The position numbers and the translations under genes are program-made. A DNA stretch of 64,000 nt from JAADEM01 sp965371855 (GTDB lineage Bacteria > Bacteroidota > Bacteroidia > Bacteroidales > Marinilabiliaceae): contig CBDUZZ010000005.1 in assembly GCA_965371855.1 (NCBI GenBank), positions 36,199 to 100,198 on the forward strand. Reading direction: 5' to 3'. The notes beneath the pieces are model-generated. The model did not search any database and was not told the origin of the DNA. It was given only the letters and a program-made list of their open reading frames with translations. Shown here piece after piece: positions 55,534 through 64,000 of this stretch; within the stretch, counting starts at the first letter, position 1, and each line of letters starts with the position of its first letter.

Positions 55534-56864
55534 CCATTATATTCAAAGTCACAATTTAACCATTTTTTATCAATTGTTATATATGTTGTCCTCTGTTTTT
55601 CTTTAATCCATGTTTTAATTACTTCCTCCCGTTCTTTATCTTCAAGCATTCCTTTCAGTAATTGATAGTCGCTACGCAGGCTGGCACGGTGAGGAGACGT
55701 TTTATTTTTAAGTAAAACAATCCTGAAAGTTTCTTTCCCTTTACGGTCATCAATCATTTTAAATGGCTTTGATATATCCCCGATAATAAATCCCTGAATA
55801 GCTTTATTCATTTGTGGCGGTATATCGCCTATTTCAAACTTACCATTACCGGTATTAGGATTAACCATTATACCTCCATTGGCACGTGTGTCTTTATCCG
55901 TGGAAAAGCGTAATGCAGCTTCCTCAAAAGACAATTTGTCATCAACAATAAAAGTCCTTATAGAATCCAACTTGCCTAACACCTCTGTTCTTGCATTATC
56001 AGATATCTTAGGTTTTAACAAAATATGCCTTACATTTATACGATCCCCTTTACGGTCTATTAACTGAATTATGTGATATCCATATTCTGTTTCAACAATC
56101 TTCGATACCCTGCTTTTATCAGTCAAATTAAAAGCAACAGATGCAAACTCAGGTAAAAGCTGGCTAGGTGTCATCCAGCCCAGTTCACCTCCTCTTGCAG
56201 CAGAACCTGGATCCTCAGAATAAAGGACGGCAATAGTTGCAAAATCACGACCCTCTTTTATCTCTTTCTGAAAATCTCTCAACTGTTTCTTAACTCTGTT
56301 TATCTCCTCTTGTTCAACCCTGGGAAATAATAATATCTGATTCAATTCATACTGTGTAGGTACCAGAGGAAGACTGTCTGTTGGCAGCTTTCTGAAATGT
56401 GTGCGTATCTCTGAAGGAGTAACCGATATATTTTTTGTTATCTCACCTTGCATCCTTTGTGCCAGCATCTGTTTCCTGACTGTTTCCATCATTTCACGTT
56501 TAAACTGAAGAATAGATTTGTTAAAGTACTCCTCCAGTTTATCTTTATCTCCAATCTGCTGTATGAAATAGTTCATCCTGGCGTCTACCTGATTCACCAC
56601 CTCATTATGACTAACTTCAATACTATCCAAATCGGCCTGGTTAAGCATTAGGCTTTGAATAAGAGCCTGTTCAAAAATATGACATTTAATATCTCCTGAA
56701 TAGGTAATGCCTTCACTCAATGCCTGTTGGTACTGCTGCTCTATTTCCGATTTTAAAATGGCATTATCCCCAACTACGGCTATAACCTCGTCAATAATAT
56801 TATCTTGTGAAAGAACCGAAAAAGAAAACAAAACAGACAATCCCAGCAAATATAATTTTCGCAT
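55521..56864 (-). CDS. SurA-like peptidyl-prolyl isomerase/chaperone
   Basis: The 447-residue periplasmic protein has a signal peptide (to about 19), a SurA-type N-terminal chaperone region (about 25-165) and two parvulin domains (about 170-270 and 280-385, with EDPGSAARGGELGWM and the NVRHILLKPK/FSTDKDTRANGG motifs). It assists folding of outer-membrane proteins. It follows the lipoprotein at 56961 with a 96-bp spacer. Confidence 0.88.
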   Translation of the reverse strand: MRKLYLLGLSVLFSFSVLSQDNIIDEVIAVVGDNAILKSEIEQQYQQALSEGITYSGDIKCHIFEQALIQSLMLNQADLDSIEVSHNEVVNQVDARMNYFIQQIGDKDKLEEYFNKSILQFKREMMETVRKQMLAQRMQGEITKNISVTPSEIRTHFRKLPTDSLPLVPTQYELNQILLFPRVEQEEINRVKKQLRDFQKEIKEGRDFATIAVLYSEDPGSAARGGELGWMTPSQLLPEFASVAFNLTDKSRVSKIVETEYGYHIIQLIDRKGDRINVRHILLKPKISDNARTEVLGKLDSIRTFIVDDKLSFEEAALRFSTDKDTRANGGIMVNPNTGNGKFEIGDIPPQMNKAIQGFIIGDISKPFKMIDDRKGKETFRIVLLKNKTSPHRASLRSDYQLLKGMLEDKEREEVIKTWIKEKQRTTYITIDKKWLNCDFEYNGWIK

Positions 56865-56960
56865 ATTAATTTATTTCAAAATATTAATTAATTCCATGTA
56901 TAAAACATGCAAATATAAAAAAAAGGTTCAGCTTTTTTGTAGGTTATCAGGACAGAAAGA

Positions 56961-57821
56961 CTAATAAAACTTAATTATCTTTTGTTTCAACCCTTCTTCA
57001 TACAAATCTGATTCAAGCTTATTGATAAAGTCAAGCCGTTTTTTATTAAGAAGTATAGCTTTAATTCTATCTTCCACATACTCCAGCGGAGCTGTTTCCT
57101 TAGTCAATTTATAATCTTTAATACTCAGGAAATAATAGTTTAATGAATCTGATGTTTCATAATTGTGGTTATACTTAAGAAACCTGTCTACACGTGAAAC
57201 AGGTCGTGGTAACATTAGGTTTATCTCATTAAACGGCTGCCAGGTTTCAAGGAAGATATTATTTTTTTTTGCATTCTGGAAACAATAAGCTTCCAACTTG
57301 ACCATGTATTTAGCATCATCACTTCGATACCATTTTCTCAAATCATTAAGGTTTGGTGCTGTTTTGGGAACAATAATAAATACACTTTTAACAATATTTT
57401 CATTCAAAACAAAATTATCGGTCATTTTATCATAATACTCTTTAATCTCCGCACTTGTAATCATTGGAGAGTGTTTTTGCAGAAGCATTTTTTGTTGATA
57501 TTGATGCACCAATAATGAACGCCTGTACTCTTCAAGAAGTTTGGTTACATTTTTCTCTTCTGGTGTCAGATTTAATTCGGCCTTTCTAAGCATTAACTCT
57601 GAACGTATCCATCGGTTCAAAAAGTCCTGTGCAAAAATTGTACTGTCATCTTTTGGTATATTATCTGGGATAACATCATACAATTCCTTTTTGGTCAGAA
57701 CTTTATCTCCTACCTCAGCAACCGGATTATTAAGAGGATCTTCCTCACTTCTTTTACACCCTGAAAAAGAAACAAAGACAATAACTAAAAATGACAAAAT
57801 ATATTTATACATAACAATCAT
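56961..57821 (-). CDS. SurA-related lipoprotein
   Basis: The 286-residue protein begins with a signal and lipobox ending FSGCKR, then resembles the chaperone core of SurA (AEVGDKVLTKKELYDVIP, FAQDFLNRWIRSELML) but lacks a visible parvulin domain. Its ATG overlaps the stop of the two-rotamase gene (ATGA at 57818-57821), so it is co-translated. It probably helps outer-membrane protein folding; the role is inferred from operon context. Confidence 0.7.
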   Translation of the reverse strand: MIVMYKYILSFLVIVFVSFSGCKRSEEDPLNNPVAEVGDKVLTKKELYDVIPDNIPKDDSTIFAQDFLNRWIRSELMLRKAELNLTPEEKNVTKLLEEYRRSLLVHQYQQKMLLQKHSPMITSAEIKEYYDKMTDNFVLNENIVKSVFIIVPKTAPNLNDLRKWYRSDDAKYMVKLEAYCFQNAKKNNIFLETWQPFNEINLMLPRPVSRVDRFLKYNHNYETSDSLNYYFLSIKDYKLTKETAPLEYVEDRIKAILLNKKRLDFINKLESDLYEEGLKQKIIKFY

Positions 57822-59767
57822 CGTTTTGATTTTTTCAACAGAGCAAGGTTAACAATGGGCTTATACTTTTCTTTAAGCTGTTTAATCCACTCCTTTTCAA
57901 TATACGTTTGATAATCAGCAATCACAAGACCTTTGACATCATCAAATTCCAACGGCTTTTTTCCCATGAATTTACCAAAGAAACAAATTTTTGAATAACC
58001 TTCCGGATACACTATTTTCTCATTAGGCTTTACATTCCATAATGCAGCATCATATAGTGCATTATCCCCGTTAACATACTCTCCTGACCTGTAAACAAAA
58101 TTATTGCCACACATACTTTTCAACGTGTCAACATCCTGGCTTGTGATGGAATCTTTTACATGTTCTTTAATAACCTTTAATGATTTCTTGTTTTTACAGA
58201 AAAATATGCTGCCGTTAAATTTTTCAGGTGTAAAATATTTCTTCCGGTTATCTTCAAAGAATTTTAACAATCCTACACTATCAGTAGCTGCTTTATTCCA
58301 TATCTCCTTCTGGCTAATTTCAAAAATTAACAATCCATCGTAATATTCGTTCATCAAGTATTTGAACTGAGGATATTTTTCTTCAAGATGAGCCTTTTCA
58401 TATTCAATTAACTTATCATCATAAAAATCATTTAGTTTACTATCCAGATCGACCGGAGAAACTCCGACATTAAATCCACGACTCTTTTTTAGATAGTTCT
58501 CCAAATCAGAAAGATACAATGTAGTATCAGCAATACTACAAAAAGTATCTTTATAACTTTCCAGCTTATTATAAAATTCAGTAATAGTAATTCCGGTAGT
58601 TGCAAAATTTTTCTTTAAAAATTCAACAGTAGAGATGTCTATTTTGAAATCATTCTCTTTTTTCAGTCTTTTTATTGTTGCTGTTTTTCCTGACAATGAG
58701 CGTTCACCATTTGATATTCGGTCTAAAAGATTATCTTTTAAATCAGCATAAGGCTTTACACCTCTTTTGTCTAACCTGTAAATTATATGCCATCCCACTC
58801 TTGTTCTTACAGGTTCTGAAAACTCATTATTATTTGGAATTGCAAATGCAGCATCAGCAAATTCCGGAATCATCCTTCCTGTGCTAAACCAATCCAACTC
58901 TCCTCCTTTGGCAGCTGAATTTCTGTCATCAGAATATTTTTCAGCCAGCAGTTTAAAATCTTCCACGTTTTGCAGAAGCTGATAAATAGAGTCTATCTTA
59001 TTTTTTACAATATCTTGTTCTTCCTTAAGAACATCCCGGGGAACTACTTTCATTATATGTGCCACTTTAATCTCTCCCGGCGATTTTATTTTTCCGTTAA
59101 CCTTAACAATGTGATATCCGAAAGAAGTCCTCACCACCGGTGATACCTCACCTGTCGAAGTGCTATAAGCTGCAGATTCAAACGGATAAACAGTTTGAAA
59201 TGCCGAAATATATCCCAATCTTCCTCTGTTTTTTTTTACAGAAGGATCCTCTGAGTATTTTATGGCCATCTGCTCAAAATCAGCTCCGTCAATTATCTTT
59301 CCCCTTATTTCACTAATTTTATTAAAAGCCTTTAAGGTGTCTCCAGGATAGGCATTTTTGGGTAGACGCAAGAGTATATGTGAAACATCTACATCTTCAA
59401 GCATTCTGCCATAAGCTTCTTTTGCAATATCTTCTGTTGCCTTTTTGTCCATCAGATAAGGCTTTGCCAATTCATTACAGTAATAGGCTAACTCTTTTTT
59501 AAAATTAGGCAACGTATCAAATCCTTGTGCAATAGCCTCTGTAACTTTTAGCTTGTAATTCACGAACAACTCGATATACTCAACATTTGAAACAGGCTCT
59601 TTCGATATAGAATTATTTTTGTCGTAGATATAATTAAACTCTTCAACTGAATATGAATTGTCATTAATTATCAATAATGGCGTTTCTGTATTTTGAGCTT
59701 TCGATATAAAAATAAAATTTACAAAAAAAGTCAGAAATATTATTTTTAAAACATTAAGATTATTCAT
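57818..59767 (-). CDS. PpiC-type peptidyl-prolyl isomerase with two rotamase domains
   Basis: The 649-residue exported protein has two parvulin domains: about 120-215 (VDVSHILLRLP, SEDPSVKKNRGRLGYIS) and about 230-330 (IKVAHIMKVVP, SDDRNSAAKGGELDWFSTG), then a C-terminal chaperone-like region. It is the first gene of the five-gene envelope run and likely works in periplasmic protein folding. Start at 59767 gives a signal peptide. The 160-bp gap to guaB contains the guaB terminator. Confidence 0.88.
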   Translation of the reverse strand: MNNLNVLKIIFLTFFVNFIFISKAQNTETPLLIINDNSYSVEEFNYIYDKNNSISKEPVSNVEYIELFVNYKLKVTEAIAQGFDTLPNFKKELAYYCNELAKPYLMDKKATEDIAKEAYGRMLEDVDVSHILLRLPKNAYPGDTLKAFNKISEIRGKIIDGADFEQMAIKYSEDPSVKKNRGRLGYISAFQTVYPFESAAYSTSTGEVSPVVRTSFGYHIVKVNGKIKSPGEIKVAHIMKVVPRDVLKEEQDIVKNKIDSIYQLLQNVEDFKLLAEKYSDDRNSAAKGGELDWFSTGRMIPEFADAAFAIPNNNEFSEPVRTRVGWHIIYRLDKRGVKPYADLKDNLLDRISNGERSLSGKTATIKRLKKENDFKIDISTVEFLKKNFATTGITITEFYNKLESYKDTFCSIADTTLYLSDLENYLKKSRGFNVGVSPVDLDSKLNDFYDDKLIEYEKAHLEEKYPQFKYLMNEYYDGLLIFEISQKEIWNKAATDSVGLLKFFEDNRKKYFTPEKFNGSIFFCKNKKSLKVIKEHVKDSITSQDVDTLKSMCGNNFVYRSGEYVNGDNALYDAALWNVKPNEKIVYPEGYSKICFFGKFMGKKPLEFDDVKGLVIADYQTYIEKEWIKQLKEKYKPIVNLALLKKSKR

Positions 59768-59950
59768 ATTTATTTGTTTTTAATTTATTGCATTAATGAT
59801 AAAATTTAATTTCACCTCTTATTAAAGCAAAAATACCTCTGTGATTGTTGAACTGACGAAATAATATAAAAAAGTTGAAATACAAAAATTTCTGTTACGA
59901 TACTTTCAGTTATCTTATCGTTCTTTATCCAGCTCATTTAAGCCGATTTT

Positions 59951-59990
59951 AAAAAAACAAAGCCCAGAACTGTTAAAGAACCGGGCTTTG
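59951..59990 (-). terminator. guaB: Rho-independent terminator of guaB
   Basis: On the minus strand CAAAGCCC...GGGCTTTG (59958-59990) closes a hairpin with a run of T after it (59951-59957 read as T on that strand). It lies just after the guaB stop. Confidence 0.85.
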
Positions 59991-60011
59991 AGAAAATAAA
60001 TCAATAACTTA

Positions 60012-61481
60012 TTATCTCGAATAATTAGGTGCTTCACGGGTAATTGTAACATCATGAGGATGACTCTCAGACATTCCGGCATTAGTAATTTTTGTGAATT
60101 TGGCTTTTTGTAAATCCTGAATAGATCCGGCTCCACAATAACCCATTCCTGAACGTAAACCACCAATCAACTGGTGCATTACCTCTACTAATGTCCCTTT
60201 AAATGGAACTCTTCCTGAAATACCCTCAGGTACCAGTTTTTCAACATTGTCCTCTACATCCTGGAAATAACGGTCTTTTGATCCATGTTGCATAGCTTCT
60301 AATGAGCCCATGCCACGATAAGACTTGAACTTACGGCCATTAAAGATAATTGTTTCCCCGGGTGACTCATCAACTCCAGCAAAAAGAGAACCTGCCATAA
60401 TACAATCAGCTCCGGCTGCAATTGCTTTTACTATATCACCTGAATATCGTATACCTCCATCAGCTATCACAGGGACTCCTGTGCCTTTTAGGGCATCAGC
60501 TACTTCATATATTGCAGATAGTTGAGGTACCCCAACGCCGGCAACAACCCTTGTTGTACATATTGAACCGGGGCCAATACCAACTTTTACGGCATCAGCA
60601 CCTGCTTCTACCAAAGCCAACGCTGCTTCGGCAGTTGCGATATTTCCAACAATAATATTTATTTGTGGATACCGTTTCTTTGCTTTCCTTAAAGTATCAA
60701 TAACACCTTTTGAATGGCCATGAGCAGTATCTATAACTATTGCATCAACATTTGCTTCTATCAGAGCTTCAATACGTTCGAAAGTGTTATATGTAACACC
60801 AACACCTGCCGCCACGCGCAAACGACCCTTTGCATCCTTACAGGAAAATGGTTTGTCTTTAGCTTTGGTAATATCTTTGTAAGTTATCAGGCCTATAAGT
60901 TTATTATTTTTATCAACTACAGGAAGCTTTTCTATTTTATGTATCTGAAGTATTTGCGCAGCACTTTCAAGGTCTGTTTTTTGATCGGTAGTAATTAGGT
61001 TGTCTGAGGTCATCACTTCGTCTATTGACCTTTCCATATTAAGTTCAAACCTCAAATCACGGTTTGTAACGATACCTACAAGAAAACCACCATCATTCAC
61101 AACGGGTATTCCACCAATCTTATACTCTTTCATTAACCCGAGTGCAGCTCCAACCTTACTTCCTTTTTTAATTGTTACAGGATCGTATATCATTCCATTC
61201 TCTGCACGTTTAACAATCTCAACCTGCTTAGCCTGGTTTTCGATCGTCATGTTCTTATGAATTACACCGATACCTCCTTCACGAGCAATTGCAATAGCCA
61301 TTCTGGCTTCGGTAACCGTATCCATGGCAGCCGATACAATTGGCGTATTTAAATCTATATCTTTTGAGAACCTGGTATTCAACTTTGCATCACGCGGTAG
61401 TACAGCTGAATATGCCGGAATAAGCAATACATCATCAAATGTTAACCCGTTCGATACAATTTTATCTTCAATAAGTGCCAT
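60012..61481 (-). CDS. guaB: Inosine-5'-monophosphate dehydrogenase
   Basis: The 489-residue enzyme oxidises IMP to XMP, the rate-limiting step of guanine nucleotide synthesis. A pair of CBS domains (about 95-205) interrupts the TIM barrel; the catalytic Cys is about 308 in GIGPGSICTTRVVAGVG, and the flap GMGSLEAM lies near 400. All expected residues are present. It is divergent from recQ with the MITE-like copy B between, and has its own terminator. Confidence 0.97.
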   Translation of the reverse strand: MALIEDKIVSNGLTFDDVLLIPAYSAVLPRDAKLNTRFSKDIDLNTPIVSAAMDTVTEARMAIAIAREGGIGVIHKNMTIENQAKQVEIVKRAENGMIYDPVTIKKGSKVGAALGLMKEYKIGGIPVVNDGGFLVGIVTNRDLRFELNMERSIDEVMTSDNLITTDQKTDLESAAQILQIHKIEKLPVVDKNNKLIGLITYKDITKAKDKPFSCKDAKGRLRVAAGVGVTYNTFERIEALIEANVDAIVIDTAHGHSKGVIDTLRKAKKRYPQINIIVGNIATAEAALALVEAGADAVKVGIGPGSICTTRVVAGVGVPQLSAIYEVADALKGTGVPVIADGGIRYSGDIVKAIAAGADCIMAGSLFAGVDESPGETIIFNGRKFKSYRGMGSLEAMQHGSKDRYFQDVEDNVEKLVPEGISGRVPFKGTLVEVMHQLIGGLRSGMGYCGAGSIQDLQKAKFTKITNAGMSESHPHDVTITREAPNYSR

Positions 61482-61531
61482 GAAATCAATATTATGAGAT
61501 TATACTGAATATTTTACTATAAAAATTTTGG

Positions 61532-61539
61532 CAAAAGTA
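61532..61539 (-). promoter_or_regulatory. guaB: Putative -7 box for guaB
   Basis: On the minus strand TACTTTTG fits TAnnTTTG and lies about 50 bases before the guaB ATG. The -33 region at the right spacing is weak. MITE copy B lies just upstream of it. Confidence 0.45.
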
Positions 61540-61570
61540 CGAAAAATCAATGTGCTTTCATTGAAAAAAT

Positions 61571-61770
61571 CTAAGTATTATTTTGAGGTTCTGAAAGGAT
61601 TTTTTTGGGGGCAAAGCTCCTATATGTAGTAGCACAAGGTGCAGCGAAGTGAAACAAAGCTCTGTGCTTTTACTTTTAATCCCAGCCTACCTGTCAGGCA
61701 GGCTTTCAGAATTAGAGCTCGGGTACATACAAATTAATTCTCTCATCACCTTAAAATAATATTTAGCCAT
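61571..61770. mobile_element. Candidate MITE, copy B
   Basis: The right end (about 61747-61770) on the minus strand reads GGCTAAATATTATTTTAAGG, one difference from copy A at 44828. The left end (61571-61590, CTAAGTATTATTTTGAGGTT) matches it about 80%. Inside lies a short palindrome AGCCTACCTG/CAGGCAGGCT (61684-61704). No coding frame. This element accounts for most of the 341-bp guaB-recQ gap. Confidence 0.65.
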
Positions 61771-61822
61771 TTATCAACTCAATTTTGTATTTTTACAACA
61801 GCAAAAACACTTTTAGTTAATA

Positions 61823-63730
61823 ATGGATGAATATCACAAAATATTAAAGAGATTCTGGGGTTATGATGAGTTCAGACCTTTGCAGGAAGATATTATCCGA
61901 TCTGTTGGTGAAGGCAAAGACACGCTGGGCTTAATGCCCACAGGAGGAGGGAAGTCAATCACATTTCAGGTGCCGGCTTTAACAAAAGATGGTATATGTA
62001 TAGTTGTAACTCCTTTAATAGCATTAATGAACGATCAGGTGAAGAACCTTCAAGAAAAGGGTATTAAAGCTCTGGCTGTTCACTCAGGACTAACACGCAA
62101 GGAGATTGAAATTACGTTAGATAATTGCATACATGGTAATTTCAAATTTCTGTACCTCTCTCCTGAAAGACTTGGCAACGACACATTCCGCAAGAAGCTT
62201 GAACTGATGAATATGAATATTCTGGTCGTTGACGAAGCTCACTGTATCTCCCAGTGGGGATATGATTTCAGACCGTCATATAAAAAAATTGCCGATATAA
62301 GGGAGCTTTTTCCTGAAGTTCCGGTACTGGCTCTTACTGCCACAGCAACTCCTGATGTAGTTGAAGATATTCAGGCGCATCTTAAATTCAAAGAAAAAAA
62401 TGTATTTCGTAAAAGTTTCTTCAGGTCTAATTTGGCTTATGTAGTAAGAGCAGCTGAAGATAAAGAAGGCACTCTTCTGAAAATATTAAGTAGTGTAAAT
62501 GGAAGCGGAATTGTTTATGTGCGCAACCGAAAAAAGACAAAAGAATATGCGGCCTTACTTGTAAAGAACGGTATTAGTGCATCTTATTTTCATGCCGGAT
62601 TAAAGCCTGAAGTGAAAAACGAACGCCAGCACTACTGGTCATCAGGACGAATTAGAATAATGGTTTCAACCAATGCTTTTGGCATGGGAATAGACAAACC
62701 CGATGTTCGTATCGTTGTGCACATGACAGCTCCTGATTCTGTTGAAGCATATTTTCAGGAAGCAGGCAGGGCAGGTCGAGACGGGAAAAAATCATTTGCA
62801 GTTTTGCTTTGGTCAAACCACGACAAAGTATCGCTTAACAGAATGGCAAAAAACTCTTTTCCTGAACCTGATGTTATTAAGAGAGTTTATGAAGCATTAG
62901 GAAACTTTTTTCAAATTGCAGCAGGATATGGTAGCGAAGCTACATTTGATTTTAATTTGGGGACATTTTGCAACATATTTAAATTTAGTATTATTTCAGC
63001 GTATAACAGTCTGAAAATTTTGCATCTTGCCGGATATATTGATTTTACCGAAGATTTACAACTGCCCTCAAGAGTACATATTATTACTAACCGTGAGGAA
63101 TTATACAAGATGCAAGTAGCAAACGCAGAGCTTGACCATTTTATTAAATTGCTGTTAAGATCGCACACCGGGCTATTCACACAGTATGTTGCTATTGATG
63201 AATATCTTCTTGCCGAGCGACTACGCATCCCACGCAGTGAAGTGTATTCCTACCTGAAACGAATGGCTCAAATGAAAGCAATCAATTATAATCCACAGAA
63301 AAAGACGCCATTAATAACATATACACGTGATAGAATTGAACCAAAATATATTGAATTAAAAAAAGAGGTGTACAGCGAGCGAAAAGAGAGACTGGATAAG
63401 CGCATAAATGCAATAATAAAATATGCCACAACAGGGTATGTGTGTCGCAGCAAACAGCTACTAAACTATTTTGGTGAATCATCATCTCAAAACTGTGGAA
63501 TATGTGATGTTTGCTTGGACAGAAATAAACTGGGTATAGATAATGAAGATTTTGAGAAAATAAAAAATGATATTAAAGATATCCTGAATGATGGAGCTAT
63601 CTCTTATGACCAACTTTATGCCAGAATAAATTCAAGCCGTGATAATCTTGATAAAGTAACGCACTGGTTAGAGGACTTTGAAATAATTACCGAGAATAAG
63701 GCTGGACTACTGGAATGGAAAGTTGAATAA
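61823..63730 (+). CDS. recQ: ATP-dependent DNA helicase RecQ
   Basis: The 635-residue superfamily-2 helicase unwinds DNA in recombination and replication repair. Walker A PTGGGKS lies at 39-45, the DEAH box at 137-140, and the QEAGRAGRDGK motif VI near 315-325. A four-Cys zinc site follows near 535-565 (CRSKQLL, CGICDVC). The short C-terminal part after it leaves little room for an HRDC domain, so this is the RecQ form without it. It is divergent from guaB. Confidence 0.96.
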   Translation: MDEYHKILKRFWGYDEFRPLQEDIIRSVGEGKDTLGLMPTGGGKSITFQVPALTKDGICIVVTPLIALMNDQVKNLQEKGIKALAVHSGLTRKEIEITLDNCIHGNFKFLYLSPERLGNDTFRKKLELMNMNILVVDEAHCISQWGYDFRPSYKKIADIRELFPEVPVLALTATATPDVVEDIQAHLKFKEKNVFRKSFFRSNLAYVVRAAEDKEGTLLKILSSVNGSGIVYVRNRKKTKEYAALLVKNGISASYFHAGLKPEVKNERQHYWSSGRIRIMVSTNAFGMGIDKPDVRIVVHMTAPDSVEAYFQEAGRAGRDGKKSFAVLLWSNHDKVSLNRMAKNSFPEPDVIKRVYEALGNFFQIAAGYGSEATFDFNLGTFCNIFKFSIISAYNSLKILHLAGYIDFTEDLQLPSRVHIITNREELYKMQVANAELDHFIKLLLRSHTGLFTQYVAIDEYLLAERLRIPRSEVYSYLKRMAQMKAINYNPQKKTPLITYTRDRIEPKYIELKKEVYSERKERLDKRINAIIKYATTGYVCRSKQLLNYFGESSSQNCGICDVCLDRNKLGIDNEDFEKIKNDIKDILNDGAISYDQLYARINSSRDNLDKVTHWLEDFEIITENKAGLLEWKVE

Positions 63731-63779
63731 CCACAGGCAATGATAGTCATCGATGACTCGAAGTCAGCCGATGACTTCA
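63731..63779. repeat. Small GTCATC palindromes after recQ
   Basis: AGTCATCGATGACT at 63747-63760 is a perfect palindrome, followed by GAAGTCA/TGACTTC around GCCGA. The core matches the hairpin between gcvP and the GH13-like gene at 42839. Possible terminator or REP-type repeat. Confidence 0.6.
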
Positions 63780-63805
63780 CAATACTGGTAAATTTTTTAT
63801 AATTC

Positions 63806-63929
63806 CCCAACGCTACCGCACGATTGCATCGTGTGGTATTACTTTATAACAATAACATTATCCAATTTTCCCAACGCTACCGCACGATTGCATCGTGTGG
63901 TATTAATTTATAACAATAACATTATCCAA
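63806..63929. repeat. 64-bp tandem duplication with REP hairpin
   Basis: Two copies (63806-63869 and 63870-63929, period 64) each contain the hairpin ACCGCACGAT-TGC-ATCGTGTGGT (10 pairs, one G-T) at 63815-63837 and 63879-63901. The unit also contains the last codons of the RAYT gene on the minus strand, so the duplication includes a gene end plus its palindrome. Only two units, so not a CRISPR array. Confidence 0.85.
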
Positions 63930-64000
63930 TATTCCTTTTTCTCCGGCATAGTCAGCAGCACTGCTATATACATAATCTTCAGCCCTGAAAACCAAACCTT
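63903..64000 (-). CDS. REP-associated tyrosine transposase (RAYT), C-terminal end
   Basis: Only the last ~32 codons are present, reading FRAEDYVYSSAADYAGEKG then ILDNVIVIN and a stop at 63903. The RAEDYxYSSAxDYAG ending is typical of RAYT/IS200-like Y1 single-strand transposases, which mobilise REP hairpins. The adjoining REP-like hairpins and their duplication support this. The catalytic Tyr and HuH motif would lie beyond base 64000. Confidence 0.75.
   Translation of the reverse strand, partial: GLVFRAEDYVYSSAADYAGEKGILDNVIVIN

Noticed and set aside
63806..63929. Possible CRISPR array
   Set aside because: Only two units of period 64 with no spacer diversity; the unit includes the end of a transposase gene, so it is a simple tandem duplication.

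Overview
The window looks like a chromosomal segment of an AT-rich member of the Bacteroidetes, probably Bacteroidales or Marinilabiliales. This rests on gene content: a V-type ATPase operon with DUF2764, two-component-type sensors with periplasmic beta-propellers, GH92, OstA-like and putative-porin families, a zinc-less Tgt, and promoters with the TAnnTTTG -7 box. It is an inference, because no rRNA or tRNA gene is present to fix the taxon.

Layout. 1-6080 (minus): V-type ATPase operon E-DUF2764-A-B-D-I, with I running off the left edge. 6222-8785: a broken DUF438 gene, then a PLP-dependent sulfur amino acid lyase divergent from an Lrp regulator. 8816-20867: two tandem 1.1-kDa-residue-scale sensor kinases (about 1,100 residues each), a GH92 mannosidase lipoprotein and a TonB-dependent receptor, which together look like a glycan or nutrient sensing and uptake patch. 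20868-21347: a gene-free stretch with a duplicated hairpin-leader module. 21348-27406: small accessory genes, including an internally deleted carbon-starvation gene and a DUF3810 gene carrying a nested repeat element in frame. 27086-28963: biotin-dependent carboxyltransferase pair. 29139-37326: lptF/G, tgt, a glycosyltransferase-sigma factor-rsmG run, rpmH, and PASTA-rluD-ddl. 37306-42826: sugar transferase, pcm, an MBL hydrolase and gcvP. 42871-51798: a GH13-like protein with altered catalytic residues, a Wzi/RemB-like barrel, an MltF-like transglycosylase, a putative porin and alkaline phosphatase. 52024-61481: cobalamin adenosyltransferase, DUF2795, then a minus-strand envelope-biogenesis run (guaB, three parvulin/chaperone-type genes, a lipoprotein, OstA-like). 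61823-63730: recQ. 63903-64000: the tail of a REP-associated (RAYT-type) transposase next to duplicated REP hairpins.

Most of the window is ordinary core metabolism and envelope biogenesis. The unusual signal lies in small non-autonomous repeats: a candidate MITE family with two copies (about 44828-45085 and 61571-61770), a 156-bp palindromic element sitting in frame inside DUF3810, a RAYT with REP hairpins, and the hairpin-leader duplication at 20897-21197. There is also a set of decayed or remodelled proteins (DUF438, CstA, the GH13 protein). No CRISPR array, IS element with an intact transposase, rRNA or tRNA was seen, and I found no convincing multi-gene defence or novel enzymatic system.
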